Source: Clostridiales bacterium (GTDB lineage: Bacteria; Bacillota; Clostridia; Oscillospirales; UBA644). Taken from it: a stretch of 58,076 bases of DNA. The position numbers and the translations under genes were made by a program. Below are positions 1 through 7,642 of the stretch, piece by piece. The notes under the pieces are model-generated. The model was not told the DNA's origin, ran no database searches, and saw only the letters and a list, made by a program, of their open reading frames with translations. Position 1 is the stretch's first letter, and each line of letters opens with the position of its first letter. Location: the NCBI GenBank assembly GCA_016281915.1, contig JAEEJO010000002.1:1-58076 (forward strand), read 5' to 3'.

Positions 1-2016
1 CGGTTCCATTTCTCCCGGATCGAATATTTCGCCTTCGCTGTAGTCCGGCTCTTCAAATGTTCTTTCATAAATATCCATCGTGAAGGGGTAGCGTATCGTT
101 GTTTCCTGGTTAAGGCTGTCTTTGAAATTGAAAACGATGGCATAATCCTGCAGACCTGCTTCGGGACCGAGCACAACCGTGCAATCAACGCTGTCGCTGT
201 AGCCTGACGGAATGGAACCGAGCTCTATTTTGCCATCTACAAGCTCTGCGTTGCCTTCGATATCGATATTCATAAAATAAAGGTTTGAACGGCTCTTGTT
301 TGTATAGTTGAAAGAAATATACGTCTGACCGTTCGCAAAAGCCGTCTGGTCGCAAAAGAAGTTCGATACCTCAATGTTTATGGGCTGCACTACCTTGAGC
401 GAAATCGTCTCGGTAAGATTATTATGGTCATAATGTCCGGTTTTTTCCGTATCCTGAACGTAATATTCGTATTCTATCTGGAAATTCAGTGAATAAATGC
501 CCGATTCTGCTGAAACTTTTGCAAACAGCGGGATCGAAAGCGTATGCGTGCCGAGCTTTTCAACCTTATCCATAAAGAACGAATAACCGGAGTTTACGGG
601 GGTGAAGACAGGGGATGACGTCGAGTTATCCATAAGCGTTATTCTGAGGTTTTCAACGTCAAGATCTTCGCTTGTGTTTTTCAATGTGAAAGTAAGACCG
701 AATTCCGTTCCCGCGGTTATGAGGTCTGTGTCTGTTTCAAAGCTTTCTATTATAACTTTGGGGGTTTTGTAAACCGGCGGTTCATATGTATGTTCCGGTT
801 CTTTTTCAGGGTCTTTCTGCTCGGGCAGGGGGCTGATTATGTTGATTATCGCGGTGTCAACATAGTTTTTACCCGTCAGGTCACCGTATGAAAGTGAAAC
901 GGTGATCGGCACGTTCTGCCCCTGAGGAAATACCGACGAGAGCGTCATTGAATATTCGACCGTTTCGGTTTGCTGACATTCAATTCTGTCGATCGTTTTC
1001 TGCGGAGTGATTTCTCTGAGTGTTATATATTCCGCCTCATAGCCGCCGATTGATATTCTAACGTTTTCCGCGTTGAGCACACCGAGGTTGAGAAGATTGA
1101 TCTTAAGCGTGATTTTATCTCCGGGCTTTGCTTTTGTGGGATTCATCTTATATGAATCGACTATTATTCTCGGTGACTGATCGGTAAAAGCATCAGGCTG
1201 TTTTTCGGGAATTTCAGCTACGGTAAAATATGCGCTCTTTGAAGCGGAATATTTTTCACCGAATTCATCTGAAGCGGAAAGCGCGATCGAAAAATTATAT
1301 ATCTGTGCGGCTGTTTTCTCCGCTGTTTTCATTTTTACCGTAAAAGTATGAGATTTGCCTGCGCCGAGTTCGTTTATGCGGAAGGTCTGGTCCGGATCGA
1401 CGGGATCAACGGCGCCGTCGATGAATCCCGAAAGCGAAGCCGTTACGTCGATAAGCGAAAATCTGTTCGGGTTTTCAACGGTGAATGTCAAAACAGGCAT
1501 ATCACCCGCATGATATTCTGAAGAATCGAACTTCATATCTTTAATTACGGGCTGCAATACTGTCGAGCCGCGTTCTACAACAAAAGATACGCTTCCCGAG
1601 AATGAATAAGTCTGCACCGTGAAAAGATCTTTCCTTGCCGTGCATGTCACGGTCACGCCGAGAGACTGCTGTCCGAGCGCAGAGGGCGACGCGGTAACGG
1701 GAACAGAAATATCGGCTGAACCGTAGATCGAGATTGCGCCGAGTTTTATTATGCTGTCTTCAGGCGCAATTTTTATTTCGGACGATGCCGAGGTCACGGT
1801 GACCGTGATATCCGAAGCAAAGCTGAAGGATGTGTTTTCAAGCGTAAAGCTTACGGTTCCTGACTGTCCTGCAATTATTACGGGCACAGCGGTCTGCTTT
1901 ACGTTTATTGCGGGGTCTGCAAGTTCCGGCATTTCAATGTCTGACTGTGCAAACGCGGCGGATGCCGCAGACAGACATATGCATAATGTCAGAATAAAGG
2001 TAAGTAATTTTTTCAT
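1..2016 (-). CDS. Secreted multi-domain CARDB/COG1361-like protein, partial
   Basis: The minus-strand frame is open from an ATG at 2016 to the window edge (672 codons, no stop), so the C-terminus is missing. The N-terminus MKKLLTFILTLCICLSAASAAFA is a clear Sec signal peptide, with cleavage likely before QSD. The rest is a series of beta-rich modules of about 120-150 residues with recurring phrases such as 'ENTSF', 'VENPNRFSL', 'LLNLGVLNAENV' and 'TLKNTSEDLDVENL', typical of CARDB/COG1361 'NEW' beta-sandwich domains that decorate extracellular proteins. A Pro/Glu-rich linker (PEQKDPEKEPEHTYEPP) splits the protein near residue 415. It starts 35 nt after the ABC ATPase stop, behind a GGAG site, so the two are probably co-transcribed. 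In such loci an FtsX/MacB-type permease often follows; here that would be outside the window. The function is unknown; a surface-exposed partner of the exporter is an inference. Confidence 0.8.
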   Translation of the reverse strand, partial: MKKLLTFILTLCICLSAASAAFAQSDIEMPELADPAINVKQTAVPVIIAGQSGTVSFTLENTSFSFASDITVTVTSASSEIKIAPEDSIIKLGAISIYGSADISVPVTASPSALGQQSLGVTVTCTARKDLFTVQTYSFSGSVSFVVERGSTVLQPVIKDMKFDSSEYHAGDMPVLTFTVENPNRFSLIDVTASLSGFIDGAVDPVDPDQTFRINELGAGKSHTFTVKMKTAEKTAAQIYNFSIALSASDEFGEKYSASKSAYFTVAEIPEKQPDAFTDQSPRIIVDSYKMNPTKAKPGDKITLKINLLNLGVLNAENVRISIGGYEAEYITLREITPQKTIDRIECQQTETVEYSMTLSSVFPQGQNVPITVSLSYGDLTGKNYVDTAIINIISPLPEQKDPEKEPEHTYEPPVYKTPKVIIESFETDTDLITAGTEFGLTFTLKNTSEDLDVENLRITLMDNSTSSPVFTPVNSGYSFFMDKVEKLGTHTLSIPLFAKVSAESGIYSLNFQIEYEYYVQDTEKTGHYDHNNLTETISLKVVQPINIEVSNFFCDQTAFANGQTYISFNYTNKSRSNLYFMNIDIEGNAELVDGKIELGSIPSGYSDSVDCTVVLGPEAGLQDYAIVFNFKDSLNQETTIRYPFTMDIYERTFEEPDYSEGEIFDPGEMEP

Positions 2017-2051
2017 TTTTTATTTAACTCCAATCGTGTGTTTGTGTTGTT

Positions 2052-2795
2052 TCAGGTCGTTTCTTTAACTGTCGGAACGGGCATGCTTCTTACGGGATGC
2101 TCGTTTACTTCCTCACGCTCGACTTTGCCGTCTTTTATATGCAATACTCTGTCGCCGTATACAGCAAGCTCAGGCTCGTGTGTAACTACAACAAGCGTCT
2201 GTCCGTTTTTTCTGACAAGGTCGACTATCATATTCATAACTTCTATTGTCGTTGCAGAGTCAAGGTTTCCCGTAGGCTCGTCGGCAAGAATTATGGGAGG
2301 GTCGGAAACAAATGCCCTCGCTATCGCAACTCTCTGCTGCTGACCGCCGCTCATCTGTGTCGGACGGTGCCTTATCCTTTTTCCCAGACCTACCGCCTCA
2401 AGCATCTTTTTTGCCGCTTTTTCTCTCACGGCGGGCTTTACTCCGCTGAACATCAGCGGCATGGCAACGTTTTCCACTGCATTCATTGTTGGCAGAAGAT
2501 TGTAGGACTGAAAAACAAATCCGAGGTTTTTCTGCCTGAATACCGCAAGCTTTCGCTCGCTAAGTTTTTCGATGTGGGTCCCGTTCATTACAACTGTTCC
2601 AGATGTCGGCTTTTCAAGTCCCGCAATCATATTCAGCAAAGTTGACTTTCCTGAACCGGACGTGCCTACAAGAAAACAGATTTCACCTTTATATATCTCA
2701 ACTGAAACTCCCGCAAGCGCATTTACGCGTTCTGCTCCGAGTTTATATACTTTTTTGAGATTTTCGATTTTTATAACCGGTTGTATTCCCATCAT
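2052..2795 (-). CDS. ABC transporter ATP-binding protein, MacB/LolD type
   Basis: A 247-residue ATPase of the lipoprotein/macrolide exporter family, which powers an FtsX-fold permease (mechanotransmission) rather than a classical channel. Walker A is GTSGSGKS (about residue 43), the Q-loop lies in FVFQSYNLLP, the ABC signature is MSGGQQQRVAIARA, Walker B is IILADEP, and the H-loop is VVTHEPE. 'SYNLLPTMNAVENVAMPL' is characteristic of this subfamily. Two adjacent ATG codons (2795 and 2792) follow an AAGAAGGGGG ribosome site; the second has the more usual spacing. It heads the minus-strand pair with the secreted protein downstream. A TTGACA (2975-2980) with a weak AT-rich -10 near 2951-2957 on the minus strand may be its promoter. 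No permease lies upstream, so the partner must be the downstream protein or genes beyond the edge. Confidence 0.92.
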   Translation of the reverse strand: MMGIQPVIKIENLKKVYKLGAERVNALAGVSVEIYKGEICFLVGTSGSGKSTLLNMIAGLEKPTSGTVVMNGTHIEKLSERKLAVFRQKNLGFVFQSYNLLPTMNAVENVAMPLMFSGVKPAVREKAAKKMLEAVGLGKRIRHRPTQMSGGQQQRVAIARAFVSDPPIILADEPTGNLDSATTIEVMNMIVDLVRKNGQTLVVVTHEPELAVYGDRVLHIKDGKVEREEVNEHPVRSMPVPTVKETT

Positions 2796-2993
2796 CCCCC
2801 TTCTTTTATGTTTGTTGTGTTCTTTTTGATGAATCGGTCGGGTATACGTTCATCCGTCTGTGTTAGACGGAATAAAAACGGGTATGTTCCGTTAAAAATA
2901 TATTTTTAATAATTTTTATTTAATATTTTTTCTCTATTAATTATTAAATCTTATATTTGTGTATTCGGGTGTTTTGTCAATGCGGCCGGAGGG

Positions 2994-3662
2994 TCAGACC
3001 GACCGCACAAGATGGATGAATGCGTCAAGAGACTCCGCGATCACTGCGGTCCTTTTCACGTATTCCGACGGGTTCTGCATATCGGGAACGAAAACAGGTA
3101 TCATTCCAGCGTTTTCTGCGGCTTTTATCCCGTTTTCAGAGTCCTCGAATACCACGCACCCTTCAGGGTCCACAGATGCTTTTTTTGCGGCTTTCAGAAA
3201 AAGTTCTGGATCGGGTTTGCCGAGCGATACTTCGTCGCCGCAGGTAATATCGGCAAAAATATCCGCAACTTTCGCTCGTGTGAGAAGTTTTACCGCTCTT
3301 GATCTTTCGGAAGAAGTCGCAACAACAGAGGAAACGCCGCTTTCTTTGAGAAAGGATACGAGTTCCCTCACGCCTTTTTTCAGCGGAAATCCGTTCTTTT
3401 GGGCGTATTCGTCGATCAGACGAAGCCTGATCTTTCTGAAATCGCCTGCAGGACAGTCATTTCCGTATATGGAATATAAGTATTCCTTTTCGAATTCCTC
3501 GTTTGTTCCCATAAGTCCGCACCACTGCTCGTGTGTCATCTCATAGCCGAGTATCCGGGCGGTTTCCCGCCACTTTTCATAATAAACCTTTTCAGAGTCA
3601 AGCAAAAGCCCGTCCATATCGAATATGGCGAGCTTTATTCCTCTTTCTTTAATCGACAGCAT
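2994..3662 (-). CDS. HAD-superfamily phosphatase, beta-phosphoglucomutase-like
   Basis: A 222-residue haloacid-dehalogenase-fold protein, subfamily IA with a four-helix cap. Motif I is FDMDGLLLDSE (catalytic Asp pair), motif II includes VATSSERSR, the motif III lysine is in SLGKPDPELF, and motif IV is VVFEDSENGIKAA. 'DGLLLDSE' and 'FEDSENGI' resemble beta-phosphoglucomutases and sugar-phosphate phosphatases; substrate cannot be read from sequence. The ATG at 3662 overlaps the end of the preceding gene by 14 nt, so it is translationally coupled as third gene of an operon that begins with the glycosidase-like protein. A role in clearing or isomerising a sugar phosphate released by that enzyme is inference. 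Confidence 0.88.
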   Translation of the reverse strand: MLSIKERGIKLAIFDMDGLLLDSEKVYYEKWRETARILGYEMTHEQWCGLMGTNEEFEKEYLYSIYGNDCPAGDFRKIRLRLIDEYAQKNGFPLKKGVRELVSFLKESGVSSVVATSSERSRAVKLLTRAKVADIFADITCGDEVSLGKPDPELFLKAAKKASVDPEGCVVFEDSENGIKAAENAGMIPVFVPDMQNPSEYVKRTAVIAESLDAFIHLVRSV

Positions 3663-4017
3663 ACGCTATCGTCGTCATCAGCGCAAGCGCGTCCTGAGCG
3701 GTATCAAGTCTTGAATACTGCACGACAACGGGAACGTCGCTCTCAACAAGGATCGCGTAGGGCGTATCTGTGGGAACAGACTTGCCTTCATTGTTTTTCA
3801 GTTTATCCATGCGGATATGATGCGTTCTTCTTGCGCCGCATTTTGCCGTAAATCCGCCCATTTCCTCTCTGTCCTCAAAAAAGAGAGTAAGCTTGATCGT
3901 GGCATCCTTTCCGGACGTGTTCAATACGCATACCGCATCGTGGGATACCTGCTTGACAAACTGCGAATCGTAGTATCCGTCAGGTATAAGCCATGTTTTC
4001 TTTCCGTGTTCACTCAT
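3649..4017 (-). CDS. Sensory rhodopsin transducer (ASRT/TM1070) family protein
   Basis: A 122-residue cytosolic protein with hallmarks of the Anabaena sensory rhodopsin transducer family: KTWLIPDGYY near the N-terminus, VCVLNTSGKDA, LFFEDREEMGGF, a central ARRTHHIRMDKL, and the C-terminal VVVQYSRLDT ... ALMTTIAY block. The family forms a small beta-sandwich, tetrameric in the cyanobacterial and Thermotoga examples, and many members occur without any rhodopsin. I place the start at the ATG at 4017 because AAGGAGGA lies 8 nt upstream; a longer frame to 4047 lacks a site. It lies 19 nt after the glycosidase-like gene and overlaps the HAD phosphatase, so carbohydrate binding or sensing is more plausible here than light signalling. 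The family call is firm; the role is inference. Confidence 0.85.
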   Translation of the reverse strand: MSEHGKKTWLIPDGYYDSQFVKQVSHDAVCVLNTSGKDATIKLTLFFEDREEMGGFTAKCGARRTHHIRMDKLKNNEGKSVPTDTPYAILVESDVPVVVQYSRLDTAQDALALMTTIAYAVD

Positions 4018-4036
4018 TTTTCTTTCCTCCTTAAAA

Positions 4037-6178
4037 TCACTTTTCATGATGTTCGTATAATATCTCTATTTTGTTTTCTCCGCCTTCAAACGTGAAGAAT
4101 ACCGTGCTTTTTTCTCTGGTAAACGGCGTTTCTGTGCCGTTTACGATTATCCTGGCGTCGTCCGGCAGCCAGAGACGGCAGCAGCACTGCATCCCTTCCG
4201 GTGCTTTCGCATAAAACGAGAAAACACTGCTGTCGGCAATAAGCTCTTCGGTATATGCGCTGCATGCTATTATTGCGGTTTTGCCAGGCTTTGCCGCGTC
4301 GATGTCGTATAAAAACCAGTATGACCCGGGTTCCGCCACTATCAGCGTCTGATATTCGAGATTTTCACTCAGAAGATTTATGAAATTTCCGACGATCGGA
4401 ATATTTTCGCCGTATTGAGTGTTCAGGGCGGCGATTATCCTGTAAGGACCTCTTTCCGCTTTCAGAAGTCCGTCTCCGTTTATTTCCGCTCCGCATCTCT
4501 CCGCCGCAGCGGTAACGATTTTCAGAAGCAGATCCGAAAACGCTTTGTCCTGCGCGCATTTTGCCGGGTTCGCATCAAGAACTGCGACGGCGCCCTTGCC
4601 TACATCGTAAATGCCGTAGCTCGGGGTTCTTGATATTACCGTTCTTTTTCGCTTCAGAGCCCGTACTTTCGCGGTTATTCCGAGCGTGTCGAACAGGTGA
4701 CCTGCCGGGGTCGAAAAAGAACATCCGCAGCGTTGCCACCATTCGTTCGTTTTATTGAAGGAATCGCTGTCTTCTCCCACGTAAACGAGTACGCCGCCGT
4801 TCCTTACCCATGAGCAGAGAACGTGATGATAGGCGGGGGAGAGGGGCTTCATGAATTCGTAGCTGAGCACTGCAACTTTGCAGCCGAAAAGCCCGTCGCT
4901 CTGATTTGTTAGATTTTCAAGAATCAACGGACGTATATGCAGCCCGTTAAGCATCAGAGGAAGAGAAATACCGTAAAAACATGAAAACTCCTCTATCGAG
5001 TCGGCATAAGCGAAGCTATAACCGTTATCGTCCGGATACTGCCTTTGGAACATTGCGGTGTCGGACATGAAAATTCCCACGGAGCTTTCAAGAGCTTTTT
5101 TATCAGGTGTTTCCTGCTGTATGCGCCGCAACGCGTTCATAACGGTAAGCATCGTCGTTTTGAATGATTCGGGAACAGCTTTCGTCTTTGAATATTTCTC
5201 TCTTTTTCCGAAAAGCTTTTCCGGATCAGCGCATACTTCGTATTTCTTTATACCGGGATAAAGAAGCGACGCTGTGAGTATTTTTTCATAATTGTTGCTG
5301 ATTTCGTACCAGTCGGGCTTGGGATTTGAGCCTGACGGGGAATTGATGAAAATCATTTCCTTTCCCGAGCTTTCCGAAAGAGCCTGAATTATACCGTATT
5401 CAAGATAAGCAGATTCAAATACTCTTCCTTCTCTGCGCCCGTTGAAAATGACGGGGGTCTTTGCGTTTTCCGCGCTGATGTTCGCAGCAAAACCGTCTAT
5501 CTGAGGCCTTGATGCAAGATCGCGTCCGGGTGTTATGAGGTTGCGCTGAGAGTAGTTGATAAATCCGTTAAGAACTGAATATATCTTGATCTGACAGTTG
5601 TATTTCGTTTTCGCATAGTATTTCAGACGCGTACATATATTAACAACACAGCGGCGAAGAAGGAACGCCTTGAGCTTGGATGCCTTGAACTGCGCATCCT
5701 CTGTCAGCTTCGGATCCTGCCACGGCGAGCCGTAAAATATTTCCCATTCTGTCTTGAAAGCGTCGCTGTATCCGCTTTTGGTGAAAAAAACAGGTTCTTC
5801 GAGAAATATTACACGAATCCCCATATCTATGATTTTTGACAGCTGAACGGAAAGATAATCGGTAAAGCTTAATGTCGGCACCATATAAGGGGAGGAAAGC
5901 CCGTGGAGCACGTATGCGCCCGATCCGTCCTTCTGCGCCTCGTCCCAATGGTTTTTCCCGTCATATTTGCCGTTCAGATAATCCGAATAATTTCCCCAGG
6001 AAAGGCTCGTAATGAAATGAGTCGTATACCCGTGAGCACGCCAGTCTTTTATCCTGTCTGCCGTCGTCTCGTCAAGCCTGCAAACCGTTACCGAATCCGT
6101 GCCGATATCCGCTTCGGGAGAATAAAACGTGTTTACTCTCATAAACGTTTTTTCGGGCTCTGTGCTTATATATCTCAT
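4037..6178 (-). CDS. Glycoside-hydrolase-like protein (TIM barrel plus glutamine-amidotransferase-like domain)
   Basis: A 713-residue cytosolic protein. The frame extends to 6262, but the ATG at 6178 is preceded by AAAGGAGAAGG and fits better. The N-terminal half looks like a TIM barrel: 'FITSLSWGNYSDYLN', 'MGIRVIFLEEPVFF' (a strand ending in a Glu pair, as in GH42/GH-A-like enzymes) and 'IDGFAANISAEN'. Residues of roughly 350-560 resemble the beta-galactosidase trimerisation fold: 'VAVLSYEFMKPLSPAYHHVLCSWVRNGGVLVYVGED'. The C-terminus is beta-rich. I cannot assign a GH family. First gene of an operon with the ASRT-like protein and the HAD phosphatase, driven by a minus-strand promoter at 6228-6256. 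Substrate unknown; acting on an imported glycoside is inference. Confidence 0.75.
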   Translation of the reverse strand: MRYISTEPEKTFMRVNTFYSPEADIGTDSVTVCRLDETTADRIKDWRAHGYTTHFITSLSWGNYSDYLNGKYDGKNHWDEAQKDGSGAYVLHGLSSPYMVPTLSFTDYLSVQLSKIIDMGIRVIFLEEPVFFTKSGYSDAFKTEWEIFYGSPWQDPKLTEDAQFKASKLKAFLLRRCVVNICTRLKYYAKTKYNCQIKIYSVLNGFINYSQRNLITPGRDLASRPQIDGFAANISAENAKTPVIFNGRREGRVFESAYLEYGIIQALSESSGKEMIFINSPSGSNPKPDWYEISNNYEKILTASLLYPGIKKYEVCADPEKLFGKREKYSKTKAVPESFKTTMLTVMNALRRIQQETPDKKALESSVGIFMSDTAMFQRQYPDDNGYSFAYADSIEEFSCFYGISLPLMLNGLHIRPLILENLTNQSDGLFGCKVAVLSYEFMKPLSPAYHHVLCSWVRNGGVLVYVGEDSDSFNKTNEWWQRCGCSFSTPAGHLFDTLGITAKVRALKRKRTVISRTPSYGIYDVGKGAVAVLDANPAKCAQDKAFSDLLLKIVTAAAERCGAEINGDGLLKAERGPYRIIAALNTQYGENIPIVGNFINLLSENLEYQTLIVAEPGSYWFLYDIDAAKPGKTAIIACSAYTEELIADSSVFSFYAKAPEGMQCCCRLWLPDDARIIVNGTETPFTREKSTVFFTFEGGENKIEILYEHHEK

Positions 6179-6227
6179 TTCACCTTCTCCTTTCATAAAA
6201 TATGCAGTTCTTTCAGCTTTTACGACA

Positions 6228-6256
6228 AGTATATCATTTAATTTGTGACTTTTCAA
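6228..6256 (-). promoter_or_regulatory. Sigma-70-type promoter for the glycosidase-like operon
   Basis: On the minus strand TTGAAA (6251-6256) is followed after 17 nt by TATACT (6228-6233), about 50 nt upstream of the start at 6178. It is the only good promoter ahead of the three-gene operon. Confidence 0.65.
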
Positions 6257-6362
6257 CAGCACGCGGAATTGTTCATAAATAGTTCACCGATACTTTTACG
6301 GGACAAAAAACCTGAAAAGACAGCTCTGTAAAGCGATACGATTTTACATGCACATTTTTCTG

Positions 6363-6391
6363 TTGACAGTTTTCTTTTTTTATGATATAAT
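6363..6391 (+). promoter_or_regulatory. Consensus sigma-70 promoter
   Basis: TTGACA (6363-6368), a 17-nt spacer and TATAAT (6386-6391): a perfect match. Transcription should begin near 6398, about 30 nt before the ATG of the HAD phosphatase at 6427. Confidence 0.85.
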
Positions 6392-6426
6392 ATAAATCCA
6401 AAAAAACAGTGAAACAGGGTAAAATC

Positions 6427-7080
6427 ATGAAAGGAATCATATTCGATCTCGACGGGACACTTCTTGACACTCTTCCCGATCTGCTGTATTCGATCAATGC
6501 TTCACTCTCCGAACTCGGCTATGAAACGATAGACGATGTAAAGCTGAAATCCTTTATAGGCGACGGGGCACGCAATCTTGTAAGACGATGTATAGGTGAC
6601 GGAGCAACGGAGGAAGCGGTAGATAAACTTCTTGCCGTTTACGGAAGGATCTACTCCGCAAATCTGACCGTCAGAACAAAGCCTTTTGAAAAAATGACCA
6701 GCGTTCTTTCCTTGCTTGACAGCGAGGGCATTCGTCTTTCCGTCCTTTCCAATAAACCCGACGGGCAGACAAAAGCCATAATAGAACATTATTTCCCCGA
6801 AATACCGTTTGTATGCGTTCAGGGTAAAATTGACGGCGTTCCGCTTAAACCCGATCCGTTTTCAGCTATCAATATCGCCTCGAAAATGGGAATATCGCCT
6901 TCGCAGACCGTATTTATAGGCGATTCTCCCGTTGACTTCCGCACATCCGTGAACGCCGGCATGAAATGTGTCTCCGTCCTTTGGGGTTACCGTAAAAAAA
7001 GCGATTTTGAAGGACTTGATCAGGCGTTTTTCGCAGAAAAGCCGATCGATCTTCTGTCTGTGCTGAAAAACTTCCGATAA
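6427..7080 (+). CDS. HAD-superfamily phosphatase, phosphoglycolate-phosphatase-like
   Basis: 217 residues starting at the ATG at 6427 (MKGIIFDLDGTLLDT), which puts the catalytic DxD motif at the very N-terminus as is usual. A GTG at 6409 in the same frame would add six residues. Motif II is LSVLSNKPDG, motif III lysine is in PLKPDPFSA, and motif IV is VFIGDSPVDFRTSVNAGM. 'SNKPD' and 'IGDS.VD..T..NAGM' are typical of Gph/PpaX-type phosphatases acting on phosphoglycolate, pyrophosphate or sugar phosphates. Single-gene transcription unit: strong promoter at 6363 and a hairpin terminator at 7103. Substrate not determinable. Confidence 0.9.
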   Translation: MKGIIFDLDGTLLDTLPDLLYSINASLSELGYETIDDVKLKSFIGDGARNLVRRCIGDGATEEAVDKLLAVYGRIYSANLTVRTKPFEKMTSVLSLLDSEGIRLSVLSNKPDGQTKAIIEHYFPEIPFVCVQGKIDGVPLKPDPFSAINIASKMGISPSQTVFIGDSPVDFRTSVNAGMKCVSVLWGYRKKSDFEGLDQAFFAEKPIDLLSVLKNFR

Positions 7081-7102
7081 CGAATTTTTGTGAAAACAAT
7101 AA

Positions 7103-7139
7103 GAGAGCGCTTCCTTCTTTTTATGAGGGAAGCGCTCTT
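7103..7139. terminator. Bidirectional intrinsic terminator
   Basis: An 11-bp stem, AGAGCGCTTCC (7104-7114) with GGAAGCGCTCT (7128-7138) and a 13-nt loop, sits between the convergent genes ending at 7080 and 7159. T-rich sequence follows on the plus strand (TTTTATTTATTC) and weaker T tracts on the minus strand. Confidence 0.8.
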
Positions 7140-7158
7140 CGCAGTTTTATTTATTCTT

Positions 7159-7428
7159 TTATTTCTTGAACATGTCGGTAAGACCGCCGATAGCGTCTTT
7201 GATTCCGTCTACGGCGCCTTCAACCGTGTCCTTTGCTTTTCCGATTCTGAGCTTTGTTTTAACAAGATCGATTATCTTGGCAATAGCGTCATCGGGAAGG
7301 TCTTTGCCTATGATCTTTTCAACGATCTGTATCGGGCTTTTCTTGAATTTTTCAAGAAGAGAATCATCCTTTTTGAGAGTATCGGTTACTTTTTCAACCG
7401 CGTTTTCGATTGTTTCTTTGATATCCAT
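7159..7428 (-). CDS. Small helical protein of unknown function
   Basis: 89 residues. The start ATG at 7428 has AGGAG upstream; the longer frame to 7590 runs through an unlikely region that includes the neighbouring promoter. The sequence is amphipathic and charged (MDIKETIENAVEKVTDTL ... DLPDDAIAKIIDLVKTKL ... DTVEGAVDGIKDAIGGL), without cysteines or a membrane segment. I do not recognise a named family; short proteins of this style ('EKIIGKDLPDDAI..I') are common in clostridial gut genomes. It is convergent with the HAD gene and divergent from the lipoprotein gene. Function unknown. Confidence 0.7.
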   Translation of the reverse strand: MDIKETIENAVEKVTDTLKKDDSLLEKFKKSPIQIVEKIIGKDLPDDAIAKIIDLVKTKLRIGKAKDTVEGAVDGIKDAIGGLTDMFKK

Positions 7429-7583
7429 ACTGTTGAATCTCCTTTTTATGATTTCTTTTATCTCGATTATATCATCGAAATTTATAAATATGATTAAGAA
7501 TCCATGTCGAATTTCGCAAAATTGAGCGTTCTTACGCCTTACTCCGATAATTCCCGGTCCCGTTCCCGACTTGCAAATAATAA

Positions 7584-7612
7584 TTGACATTCACCAAGTT
7601 ATGTGATATAAT
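7584..7612 (+). promoter_or_regulatory. Consensus sigma-70 promoter
   Basis: TTGACA (7584-7589), 17 nt, TATAAT (7607-7612), some 30 nt upstream of the lipoprotein start at 7643. Confidence 0.85.
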
Positions 7613-7642
7613 CAATCATACTAATCAATCGAGGTGTCTTCT

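Noticed and set aside
6179..6262. Longer N-terminus of the glycosidase-like gene
   Set aside because: The ATG at 6178 has a good ribosome site; the extension overlaps the promoter at 6228-6256.
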